This document shows positions 17,566 through 25,472 of a DNA stretch of 64,000 nt, one piece after another. The translations under genes were made by a program, and so were the position numbers. The notes under the pieces are model-generated. The model was given only the letters and a program-made list of their open reading frames with translations. It did no database searches and was not told the DNA's origin. How positions within the stretch are numbered: the stretch's first letter is position 1; the number at the start of each line of letters is the position of its first letter. This DNA comes from JAOUEA01 sp039933515 (GTDB lineage: Bacteria; Actinomycetota; UBA4738; HRBIN12). The stretch lies in contig JBDTNY010000127.1 of the NCBI GenBank assembly GCA_039933515.1, forward strand, positions 1 through 64,000, read 5' to 3'.

Positions 17566-17632
17566 CGCCCGGCTGGATCGGCCCAGGCTCGAGGCCGCGC
17601 CACGAACGCGGCGCATGAGCCGCGCCGGGGCA

Positions 17633-18667
17633 TCAGGCAGGCTGCTCGTCGTGCCCGCCGAACCCCTTGCGCATCGCCGAGAGCACGCGGTTGGCGAAGT
17701 CGTCGTTGCCGCGCGAGGCGAAACGTGAGAACAGCGCGGACGAGAGCACCGGCGTCGGCACGCCCTCGTCGATCGCGGCGATCGCGGTCCAGCGCCCTTC
17801 GCCGGAGTCCGAGACCCGGCCCTCGAATCCCTCGAGGTCCGCAGACGCGTTGAGGGCTGCCGCCGAAAGGTCCAGCAGCCAGGACGCCACCACGCTTCCC
17901 CGGCGCCACACTTCGGTGATCTCGGCGACGTCCAGGTCGTATCGGTAGAACTCGGGATGGGCGAGCGGCGCGGTCTCGGCGTCCTTCGCCCGTTCGGCGG
18001 TGCCGTCGTTCGCGTGATGCAGGACGTTCAAGCCCTCGGCGTAGGCCGCCATGAGGCCGTACTCGATCCCGTTGTGCACCATCTTCACGAAGTGGCCGGC
18101 GCCACCGGGGCCGCAGTGCAGGTATCCACGCTCGGCGGGCGTCGGGGCGCCGACGCGGCCCGGGGTCCGGGGGGCGGCGTCCGGTCCCGGGGCGAGTGAG
18201 GCGAAGATCGGTTCGATCCGCGCGAAGACCTCGGGCTCGGCCCCGACCATGAGGCAGAAGCCGCGTTCGAGCCCGAACACCCCGCCGCTCGTACCGCAGT
18301 CGACATGGTGGACCCCCCGCTCGGCCAGGAGCGCGGCGTGCGTGAGGTCGTCACGGTAATAGGTGTTGCCGCCGTCGATCACCACGTCGCCGGGGTCCAG
18401 ATGGCCCGCGAGCTCCGCGATCGTCGCCGACGTGATCTCGCCCGCCGGCACCATGACCCACACCGTGCGCGGCGCGGTCAGCGCGTCGACGAGCTCGGCG
18501 ATCGACGTCGCACCCGTCGCACCCTCGGCGGCGAGCAGGGTCACGGCGTCGGGATCGACGTCGTAGCCCGCGCAGCGGTGCCCGTCGCGCATCAGCCGGC
18601 GAACGAGGTTGGACCCCATCCGGCCGAGCCCCACCATCCCCAGCTGCATCGGTCGGTCGGTCGTCAC
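17633..18667 (-). CDS. gnd: 6-phosphogluconate dehydrogenase, short (decarboxylating) type
   Basis: 344 residues, oxidising 6-phosphogluconate to ribulose 5-phosphate, CO2 and NAD(P)H. The Rossmann motif GLGRMGSNLV is at the N-terminus, GGNTYYRDD follows, and the catalytic region is GGAGHFVKMVHNGIEYG with the lysine and histidine. Length and sequence match the short YqeC/GntZ-like class rather than the approximately 470-residue enterobacterial enzyme. The GTG start at 18667 makes a GTGA overlap with pgi. It is the last gene of the cphB-cphA-dksA-like-pgi-gnd operon. Cofactor preference (NAD or NADP) is not decidable here. Confidence 0.92.
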   Translation of the reverse strand: MTTDRPMQLGMVGLGRMGSNLVRRLMRDGHRCAGYDVDPDAVTLLAAEGATGATSIAELVDALTAPRTVWVMVPAGEITSATIAELAGHLDPGDVVIDGGNTYYRDDLTHAALLAERGVHHVDCGTSGGVFGLERGFCLMVGAEPEVFARIEPIFASLAPGPDAAPRTPGRVGAPTPAERGYLHCGPGGAGHFVKMVHNGIEYGLMAAYAEGLNVLHHANDGTAERAKDAETAPLAHPEFYRYDLDVAEITEVWRRGSVVASWLLDLSAAALNASADLEGFEGRVSDSGEGRWTAIAAIDEGVPTPVLSSALFSRFASRGNDDFANRVLSAMRKGFGGHDEQPA

Positions 18668-20343
18668 TGGCTCAGCTCCTTCCCGCCCCCGTCGCCGTGC
18701 TCCGCCGCACGCATCGCACGGTACCGGCGGATCAGTGCGTTCGTCGAACCGTCGTGAGCCAGGGCGGGCTCGTCGCCGGCAACGAGCTCGGGGACGATCC
18801 GCTGCGCGAGCGCCTTCCCGAGCTCGACCCCCCACTGATCGAACGGATCGATCCGCCAGATCGCCGCCTGGGTGAACACGTCGTGCTCGTAGAGGGCGAC
18901 GAGCGCCCCGAGGATCCGCGGGGTCAGTCGTTCGGCCAAGATCGTCGTGCTGGGCCGATTCCCCTCGAAGACGCGGTGCGGCACCAGCCACCTGGGCGTG
19001 CCCTCGGCCCGGACCTCGTCGGCGGTCTTGCCGAACGCGAGCGCCTCGGCCTGGGCGAACACGTTCGACATCAACAGATCGTGATGCCCTCCGATCGGGT
19101 TCAGGCTCTGGGCGAACCCGATCAGATCGAGTGGGATCAGCTGGGTCCCCTGGTGCAGCAGTTGGTAGAACGAGTGTTGCCCGTTCGTCCCCGGCTCGCC
19201 CCAATACACGGCGCCTGTCGGATGATCGACCGGCACGCCGTCGACGGTCACGTGCTTGCCGTTCGATTCCATCGTGAGCTGCTGCAGGTACGCCGGGAAG
19301 CGCGCGAGGTATTGGTCGTACGGCATGACGCCCCACGACGTGGTGCCGAAGAACCCCCCGTACCAGACCGCGAGCAACCCCTTGAGCACCGGCAGGTTCC
19401 GCGCGAACGGCGCCGTCCGGAAGTGCTCGTCCATCGCGTGGAACCCCGCCAGCATCTCGTGGAATGGACCGGGGCCGATCGCGAGCATCGTCGACAGCCC
19501 CACGGCCCCAGCCATCGAGTACCGGCCTCCCACCCAATCCCAGAACCCGAACATGTGGTCCGGGTCGATCCCGAAGGCCCGCACGCTGTCGAGCGCGGTA
19601 GAGACCGCCACGAAGTGCCTGGCGACCGCTGCCTCGTCGCCGAGCCCCTCGACGATCCAGCCGCGAGCGGTGCGCGCGTTCGTCATCGTCTCGAGCGTCG
19701 TGAACGTCTTCGAAGCGATGATGAACAGCGTCTCGGCGGGGTCGAGGTCGCCCGTCGCTTCGTCGAACGCCGTCGGGTCGACGTTCGAGACGAACCGGAA
19801 CGTGAGGTCGCGCCTCGCGTAGGCCCGGAGCGCCTCGAACGCCATCGAGGGACCGAGGTCGGAACCGCCGATCCCCACGTTCACGATGGCGCGGATCGGC
19901 CGCCCGGTGTGGCCGAGCCACCCGCCGGAACGGACACGATCCGCGAACGCCGCCATGCGATCGAGCACCTCGTGCACCTGGGCGCCGACGTCGACGCCGC
20001 CGACCTCGAGCGAGGTGCCCCGCGGCAACCGGAGGGCGGTGTGGAGCGCCGGCCGATCCTCCGAGACGTTCACGTGGTCTCCCCGGAACATCGCCTCGAT
20101 CCGCTCACGGAGCCCGCGCGCCTCGGCCAACGCCACCAGCAACGAGATCGTCTCGTCGGTGACGCGATGCTTGGCGTGATCGAGGTACAGCCCCGCGCCC
20201 TCGGCCGCCATGCGCTCACCACGGCCGGGGTCTGCGGCGAAGAGCTCACGCAGGTGCCTCGGGCCGATCTCGGCATGGTGTGCCGCGAGGGCTCCCCACT
20301 CGGCCGTTCGGGTCAGCGGGGACGTGGCTCCCGGCGTACCCAC
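18664..20343 (-). CDS. pgi: glucose-6-phosphate isomerase
   Basis: 559 residues, interconverting glucose 6-phosphate and fructose 6-phosphate. Motifs: VNVGIGGSDLGP, SKTFTTLET, WDWVGGRYS, and GEPGTNGQHSFYQLLHQGT with the catalytic Glu/His region; length is typical of the long PGI family. The ATG is 7 nt after the stop of the DksA-like gene and its own stop overlaps gnd (GTGA), so it is co-transcribed with both. It connects the trehalose genes, which use glucose 6-phosphate, to the pentose phosphate step encoded next. Confidence 0.95.
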   Translation of the reverse strand: MGTPGATSPLTRTAEWGALAAHHAEIGPRHLRELFAADPGRGERMAAEGAGLYLDHAKHRVTDETISLLVALAEARGLRERIEAMFRGDHVNVSEDRPALHTALRLPRGTSLEVGGVDVGAQVHEVLDRMAAFADRVRSGGWLGHTGRPIRAIVNVGIGGSDLGPSMAFEALRAYARRDLTFRFVSNVDPTAFDEATGDLDPAETLFIIASKTFTTLETMTNARTARGWIVEGLGDEAAVARHFVAVSTALDSVRAFGIDPDHMFGFWDWVGGRYSMAGAVGLSTMLAIGPGPFHEMLAGFHAMDEHFRTAPFARNLPVLKGLLAVWYGGFFGTTSWGVMPYDQYLARFPAYLQQLTMESNGKHVTVDGVPVDHPTGAVYWGEPGTNGQHSFYQLLHQGTQLIPLDLIGFAQSLNPIGGHHDLLMSNVFAQAEALAFGKTADEVRAEGTPRWLVPHRVFEGNRPSTTILAERLTPRILGALVALYEHDVFTQAAIWRIDPFDQWGVELGKALAQRIVPELVAGDEPALAHDGSTNALIRRYRAMRAAEHGDGGGKELSQ

Positions 20344-20350
20344 GTGCAGC

Positions 20351-20695
20351 TCACGCCTCCAGGGACGCGCAGGTCACGCACAGGACCGACCAGGCCCTGG
20401 CCTCGAGCCGCCCTTCGCCGATCTCGTTCCCGCACCGGTCACAGCGTCCGTAGGTGCCTTCGTCGAGCTTGGCGAGCGCGCGCGTGACATCGGCGAGCTT
20501 GGCGGCGAGCGCATCGGCCTGCCCGACCTTCTCGATCCGATCGACGGCCTGGCTCGTCCCCTCGCCCACGCGCTTGCCGAACCCGATCGTGGCCGCGGGA
20601 TCGCGGTTCACGGTCGTCAGATCCCCGAGCGCTTCGATCAGTCCGGCGTGTTCGGCTTGGAGCCCCGCCCGCACAGCGTCGACGTCGATCGCCAT
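20351..20695 (-). CDS. DksA/TraR-type C4 zinc-finger protein
   Basis: 114 residues: an N-terminal helical hairpin (about 1-75) and a C4 zinc finger with CDRC and CVTC about 20 residues apart at the C-terminus. DksA-family proteins reach into the secondary channel of RNA polymerase and modify transcription, often with ppGpp. Acidic residues expected at the coiled-coil tip (E. coli D71/D74) are not clearly placed, so canonical DksA activity is uncertain. The ATG at 20695 follows AGGAAG and lies 10 nt after the cphA stop. It is embedded between cphA and pgi. Confidence 0.82.
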   Translation of the reverse strand: MAIDVDAVRAGLQAEHAGLIEALGDLTTVNRDPAATIGFGKRVGEGTSQAVDRIEKVGQADALAAKLADVTRALAKLDEGTYGRCDRCGNEIGEGRLEARAWSVLCVTCASLEA

Positions 20696-20705
20696 CTTCC
20701 TGACC

Positions 20706-23546
20706 TCAGCCGACCATGTCGGGGTCGCCGCCCGAGCCCTGGATCCCGCCCTCGTCCTGCGCGCGCAGCACCTCCGGCGAGGCGACACCTCGCCGCTGCT
20801 CGAGCTCCTTGAAGACGGCGGTCGCGTAGTCGACGCAGAGGACGACGAGGTCGCCGGGGCGCGAGCGATCCAATGCCTTGCGGGCGGCCTCCATCTCGTC
20901 GAGCTCGACCTCCACCGAGCCGGCACGCGCACCGCCCGCCGCCATCGCCTGCTCCACTCCCTCACGGATCAGCTCGGCGGTATCGCCCCGCTTCCTCCCG
21001 CGGGCGTGGCGATCCTCGCGCACGATCACGTCGTCGAAGTAGCGGGCGGCCACCCGGCCCAACTCGCGCATGTCCTCGTCGCGCCGGTCGCCGGCGGTCG
21101 CGACGACCGCCACGCGCAGGTTCGCGGTCCACGATGCCTCGCCGGGGCGCTCGCCGGAAGGCGCGTCGGCCGTGAGCCGTTCCACGAAGTCCCCCAGGGT
21201 ATCGAGGCCCGCGGCGTTGTGGGCATAGTCGATCACGACGGTCACCCCGTCGATCTCGAACACGTTCAAACGCCCGGGTGCCTGATAGATCGAGGTCGTG
21301 AAGGACCGGAGTCCCTGCCGGATGTCGTGGAGATGGGCGCCGCCGGCATGCGCGGCTGCGGCGGCGGCCATCGCGTTCTGCACCATCATGCGGGCCTTGC
21401 CCTCGAAGGTCGCGGGAAGGGTGTGCACCCAAGCGATCGGCATCGTCCGGCGCCCTTCCTTGATGACCATCATCTCGCCGCGGGGACCCTTTTCGAGCAC
21501 GACAGCCTTGCGCCCCCGCCTGATCCACCGGTCCACGAACTCGTGCTTGTCGCGCATCGTGAACAGGATCACGTTGCCCGCGCAGTGGCGGCGCATCTCG
21601 AGCACCAGGGGATCGTCGGCATTGAGCACCGCGGTGCCGTTGCGCGGGACCGCCTCGACCGGCACCTGTTTGACCGCCGCGAGCTGCTCGAGGGTCTCGA
21701 TCTCGCGCAGGCCCAAGTGATCGCCCGTGACGTTGAGGACCACCGCGACGTCGTTGCGCTGATAGCCCAGTCCCTCCCGCAGGATCCCGCCGCGTGCGAT
21801 CTCGAACACCGCGAGATCGACCCGGGGATTCTGCAGCACCATCTGCGCCGACTTCGGACCGCTCGCATCCGCGCGGCGCACGAGGCGCTCGTCGATGTAG
21901 ATCCCGTCCGTTGTGGTGACTCCCACGTCGTGGCCGATCCCCCGGAAGATGTGGGCGATCATCCGGGTCGTCGTGGTTTTGCCGTTGGATCCGGTCACCG
22001 CGATGATCGGGATCCGGCTGGGCGTCCCGGGCGGGAACAGCCCGTCGACCACGTGCTTCGCGACGTACTGAGGCTCGCCTTCGGTGGGGTGCGTGTGCAT
22101 CCGGAAACCGGGCGCCGCGTTCACCTCGATGATCGCGCCACCCGCCTCCCGCACCGGCTGCGAGATGTCGATCGCGAGGAAGTCGATGCCGGCGACGTCG
22201 AGCCCGACGACCCGGGCTGCCTCCTCGGCGATCTCGACGTTGTCCTCGTGCGCCTCCCAGGTTCGGTCGATCGAGATCCCCCCGGTCGACATGTTGCCGG
22301 TGGCCGCCAGCAGCACGCGCTCGCCCTTGGGCGGCACGTCGTCGATGCCGAACCCCTGCTTCCTCACCAGCTCAAGCGCGGTCTGGTCGACCTTGATGCG
22401 CGTCAAGACTTTCTCGTGGCCGATCCCCCGGCGCGGGTCCTGGTTCTCCTTGTCGACGAGCCATCGGATCGTGTGCTTGCCGTCGCCGGTTACATGGGCA
22501 GGCACACGCTCGGCGATCGCGACCATCCGTCCGCCGATCACGAGCACGCGGTAGTCGCTCCCCGTCACGAACGACTCCACCACGACGAAGCCGCGCCGCG
22601 ACTCTTTCTGCGCGCGGCGGAACCCGGTGCGGACGGCGCGATCGGTGCGCAGGTCCAGCGCCACGCCGCGACCGTGGTTGCCGTCGAGCGGCTTCGTGAC
22701 GACCGGGAACCCGATCCCGACCGCGGCCGCGACCGCGGCGTCCTCGTCCCGGACGACCTCGCTCCTGGGCACCGGCAGGCCCGCCGCCGCGAGCAACTTG
22801 GTCGTCATCTTCTTGTCGCTGGCGATGTCGACGGCGAGCGCGCTCGTCATCGACGTCATCGTGGCGCGGATCCGCTGCTGATACTTGCCCTGGCCGAGCT
22901 GCACGAGCGAGTTTTCGTTCAACCGCATCCAGGGGATGTCGCGCGTCACGGCCTCGTCGATGATCGCCTGCGTCGAGGGCCCGAACTGACGACGCTCCGC
23001 GAGCAGGATCAACCGCTCGAGCTCGGCGTCGAACTCGAAGCCGAGCTCCGCCTTGATCAGGTGGTTCACGAGCCGGACCGCGAGCTTGCCGGCCTCGACC
23101 CCGACCGTCTCCTCGGCGTAGCCGTAGATCACGTTGTAGTGGCCGGGCTGCCCCGCGCTCCGCGTCTTGCCCCGCGAGATGTGGGCGCCCGACTCGCGTT
23201 GCAGCTCGAGCGCCACGTGCTCGGCGACATGCCCGAGCCACGTGCCGTCTTCGAGTCGCTCTCGGAACCCGCCGCGCTTGCCGAGCGAACAGGAGTGTTC
23301 CCCGACACCGGGGAGGGCCTTGAGGAGCTTCGTGTTGAAGCCCCGGATCGTGTTAGAGGGCCAGTGTTCGAGCGACCCGAGGTCGACGAGCAACCGGATG
23401 CTGGGCTCGTAGGACCAGTAGTTCGGCCCGCGGAAGACCTGGGCCTGCACGATCGTGAGGTCGGGCCGCAACGGCGGCTTCTTGACCGCCGGCTCGGTCT
23501 TGCGCTCGCGGCGGTCGGCCCGGGTCCGCGTGACCTCCGACGTCAC
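20706..23546 (-). CDS. cphA: cyanophycin synthetase
   Basis: 946 residues, the typical length of CphA, which polymerises aspartate and arginine into multi-L-arginyl-poly-L-aspartate using ATP. Domain order: N domain (VFRGPNYWS about residue 40, HVAEHVALELQ), ATP-grasp domain (about 225-490; KPLDGNHGRGVALD, EVNAAPGFRMH), and Mur-ligase domain with P-loop TGSNGKTTT near 517, LNADDP and DYAHNAAG near 770. The GTG at 23546 forms a GTGA overlap with cphB; the longer frame to 23618 overlaps cphB without a better start. Both catalytic halves look complete, so the cell probably makes cyanophycin as a nitrogen/carbon store. Confidence 0.94.
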   Translation of the reverse strand: MTSEVTRTRADRRERKTEPAVKKPPLRPDLTIVQAQVFRGPNYWSYEPSIRLLVDLGSLEHWPSNTIRGFNTKLLKALPGVGEHSCSLGKRGGFRERLEDGTWLGHVAEHVALELQRESGAHISRGKTRSAGQPGHYNVIYGYAEETVGVEAGKLAVRLVNHLIKAELGFEFDAELERLILLAERRQFGPSTQAIIDEAVTRDIPWMRLNENSLVQLGQGKYQQRIRATMTSMTSALAVDIASDKKMTTKLLAAAGLPVPRSEVVRDEDAAVAAAVGIGFPVVTKPLDGNHGRGVALDLRTDRAVRTGFRRAQKESRRGFVVVESFVTGSDYRVLVIGGRMVAIAERVPAHVTGDGKHTIRWLVDKENQDPRRGIGHEKVLTRIKVDQTALELVRKQGFGIDDVPPKGERVLLAATGNMSTGGISIDRTWEAHEDNVEIAEEAARVVGLDVAGIDFLAIDISQPVREAGGAIIEVNAAPGFRMHTHPTEGEPQYVAKHVVDGLFPPGTPSRIPIIAVTGSNGKTTTTRMIAHIFRGIGHDVGVTTTDGIYIDERLVRRADASGPKSAQMVLQNPRVDLAVFEIARGGILREGLGYQRNDVAVVLNVTGDHLGLREIETLEQLAAVKQVPVEAVPRNGTAVLNADDPLVLEMRRHCAGNVILFTMRDKHEFVDRWIRRGRKAVVLEKGPRGEMMVIKEGRRTMPIAWVHTLPATFEGKARMMVQNAMAAAAAAHAGGAHLHDIRQGLRSFTTSIYQAPGRLNVFEIDGVTVVIDYAHNAAGLDTLGDFVERLTADAPSGERPGEASWTANLRVAVVATAGDRRDEDMRELGRVAARYFDDVIVREDRHARGRKRGDTAELIREGVEQAMAAGGARAGSVEVELDEMEAARKALDRSRPGDLVVLCVDYATAVFKELEQRRGVASPEVLRAQDEGGIQGSGGDPDMVG

Positions 23547-24412
23547 TCCGACGCCTCCCGCTCGGCCGCGAGCGCCCGCGGCCCCGCCAGCAACTCGCGT
23601 CGCCGCAGGTCGAACCAATACCCGCTCGGAAGGGAGTGCAGCACCGCGCCCGACACCATGAGCGGTTTATACCCCTTCCCCCGATAGGCGTCGGTCTTGA
23701 CGTGCCGGCCGTCGACGATCGTCACGGCGCCGCGACCGATCACGTGCAGCGTCCCGTCTTCGAAGACGATCGCGCTGGTGTCCTCGTCGAGGCCGAGGCC
23801 TAGGAGCGCGGGGGATTGCGCCACCAGGGCCATCAACCTGCCGATCCGGCCGCGCTGTTCGAAGTGCTGATCGACGACGAGGCCGCTCAAGATCCCGAGC
23901 CCCGCCGACAGCTGCACCATCCGGTGCTTCGGGGTGGGGCCGGCCGCCCCGAAGGCCAGCATGTGGCTCGCAAGCGCGCTCGCGCCGGCGCTCGTGCCGG
24001 CGAGCACCGCGCCTCGATCCCGCGCGAGGAACAGCCCATCGCCCACGCGCGTGCCGGCGATCACCTGCGTGAGCCGGGACTGGTTCCCGCCGGTCAGGAA
24101 CACGCCGGTCGCGTCGCGCAGGGCCGCCGCGGCGTCGGGATCATCGGCCTCCTCGCGCTCTTCGGGGTGGAGGCCGCTCACCCGGCCGATGCCCAGCCCG
24201 GTGAAAAGCTCCCGATACATCTCGGTGGCTTCGCTGCCGAGCGAGGACGCCGTCGAGATCACGACGACGTGGCCGTCGGCGCCGCCCGCGAACTTCGCGA
24301 ATCGGGACAGGATCACCTTGTCGCGGAACTTGTCCTCGGCCCCGCCGATCAGCATCACCGGGCCCGCCGTGCCCAGGTTCGCGATCGACCGGAGGTCACG
24401 GCCCGTCGTCAT
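23543..24412 (-). CDS. cphB: cyanophycinase
   Basis: 289 residues, a serine-type exopeptidase of the S51 family that releases beta-Asp-Arg dipeptides from cyanophycin. It has GPVMLIGGAEDK at the N-terminus, the FLTGGNQSRL motif and the nucleophile elbow AGTSAGAS (serine near residue 138). No signal peptide is visible, so it is intracellular. It leads the operon; a TACACT box ends exactly 6 nt before its ATG, predicting a leaderless mRNA for a five-gene transcript. Synthesis and degradation enzymes are thus expressed from the same promoter, with degradation first. Confidence 0.93.
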   Translation of the reverse strand: MTTGRDLRSIANLGTAGPVMLIGGAEDKFRDKVILSRFAKFAGGADGHVVVISTASSLGSEATEMYRELFTGLGIGRVSGLHPEEREEADDPDAAAALRDATGVFLTGGNQSRLTQVIAGTRVGDGLFLARDRGAVLAGTSAGASALASHMLAFGAAGPTPKHRMVQLSAGLGILSGLVVDQHFEQRGRIGRLMALVAQSPALLGLGLDEDTSAIVFEDGTLHVIGRGAVTIVDGRHVKTDAYRGKGYKPLMVSGAVLHSLPSGYWFDLRRRELLAGPRALAAEREASE

Positions 24413-24418
24413 CAGCGC

Positions 24419-24424
24419 AGTGTA
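24419..24424 (-). promoter_or_regulatory. leaderless-type -10 box of the cphB-gnd operon
   Basis: TACACT on the minus strand, 6 nt before the cphB ATG. It lies 23 bp from the oppositely oriented TATCCT of the glycosylase gene, so the two promoters overlap. Confidence 0.55.
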
Positions 24425-24447
24425 GCGGCCGGGTCCGGGCAGGCCGC

Positions 24448-24453
24448 TATCCT
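24448..24453 (+). promoter_or_regulatory. leaderless-type -10 box of the glycosylase gene
   Basis: TATCCT, exactly 6 nt before the ATG at 24460, back to back with the cphB promoter in a 47-bp intergenic region. Confidence 0.55.
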
Positions 24454-24459
24454 GCGGCG

Positions 24460-25377
24460 ATGACGTCGTTCTCGCTGCCGCTCACCGGTCCCGCCGGCGA
24501 ACCCGTGGACCTTGTTCGGACGCTCTCCTCCCATGGATTCGCCGACCTCGCCCCCCTGCGGCTCGATCAGGCCGCCCGCACGCTCGAGCTCACCCTCAGG
24601 CTGCGGCGCGGACGGCCTCGGCGGGTGCGCGTCGGCCCGGGGCCCGGGCGCCGGGCGAGCGTGGAGATCCTGGGCCCCGCGGCGGGGCCGCGAGTGGCCG
24701 CCGAGGTCGTGGCCGGGGTCCGAAACGTGCTCCGGCTCGACCAGGATCTCTCCCGCTTCTACGAGCGAGCGGAGGAGGATCCCGAGCTCGCGTGGGTCAC
24801 GTATGGCGCCGGCAGGATGCTCCGCAGCCCCACGGCCTTCGAGGACGTCGTGAAGACGGTCTGCACCACCAACTGCGCGTGGAGCGCCACCGTCCGGATG
24901 GTGCACGCGCTCGTGACGCACCTCGGCGACCCGGCGGTGGCCACGCGCGACCCGCTGGCCAACGCGTTCCCCACGCCCGCGGCGATGGCGGCGGCGCCGG
25001 AGGGCTTCTACCGGGACACCGTGCGCGCCGGGTACCGGGGCGCCTACCTGCGCCGGTTGGCCACCACGGTGGCGAGCGGCGATCTGGACCTCGAGGCGCT
25101 CGCCGCGGCCTCGGCCGACGCCCTCCCCGATAGCGAGCTCGAGGCGCAGCTGCTCGCGCTGCCCGGCGTTGGGCCCTACGCAGCCGCCCACATCATGATG
25201 ACGATGGGGCGGAACCACCGGCTGATCCTCGACAGCTGGACCCGGCCCACCTACGCGCGCGCGTGCGGGCGCACCGCTGCGGTGTCCGACGCCACGATCC
25301 GTCGGCGGTTCGCCCGCTACGGCGACCATGCGGGGCTTGCCTTCTGGCTCTTCCTCACGCGCGACTGGGTCGACTAA
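24460..25377 (+). CDS. HhH-GPD base-excision DNA glycosylase (AlkA/OGG-like)
   Basis: 305 residues. The C-terminal two thirds carry the HhH-GPD fold: FEDVVKTVCTTNCAW opens the domain, the helix-hairpin-helix is LPGVGPYAAAHI and the catalytic aspartate is in LILDSWTRP. The N-terminal ~100 residues form an AlkA-like beta domain with the sequence LDLDQDL-type RLDQDLSRFY. The protein would excise alkylated or oxidised bases. The lysine in VVKTV is where OGG1-type bifunctional enzymes have theirs, but AlkA-type monofunctional action is equally possible. A TATCCT box 6 nt upstream supports the start. Confidence 0.82.
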   Translation: MTSFSLPLTGPAGEPVDLVRTLSSHGFADLAPLRLDQAARTLELTLRLRRGRPRRVRVGPGPGRRASVEILGPAAGPRVAAEVVAGVRNVLRLDQDLSRFYERAEEDPELAWVTYGAGRMLRSPTAFEDVVKTVCTTNCAWSATVRMVHALVTHLGDPAVATRDPLANAFPTPAAMAAAPEGFYRDTVRAGYRGAYLRRLATTVASGDLDLEALAAASADALPDSELEAQLLALPGVGPYAAAHIMMTMGRNHRLILDSWTRPTYARACGRTAAVSDATIRRRFARYGDHAGLAFWLFLTRDWVD

Positions 25378-25472
25378 CGAGGGTTGCCCTGCACCGCGAA
25401 CGGAGCGCATACTGAGCCGGGCCCACCGGGCCCACCCCCGAACGAAACGAGCGATCCGATGACGGTGCCCTT

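Noticed and set aside
17566..17632. Terminator between GH15 and gnd
   Set aside because: A 6-bp stem at the stop codon and several overlapping 5-bp stems compete; no clear single structure.
20454..23687. A 1077-codon open frame on the plus strand opposite cphA and dksA-like genes
   Set aside because: It is the antisense shadow of high-GC codon bias; composition is Arg/His/Asp-rich with no domain, and the minus strand has full CphA.
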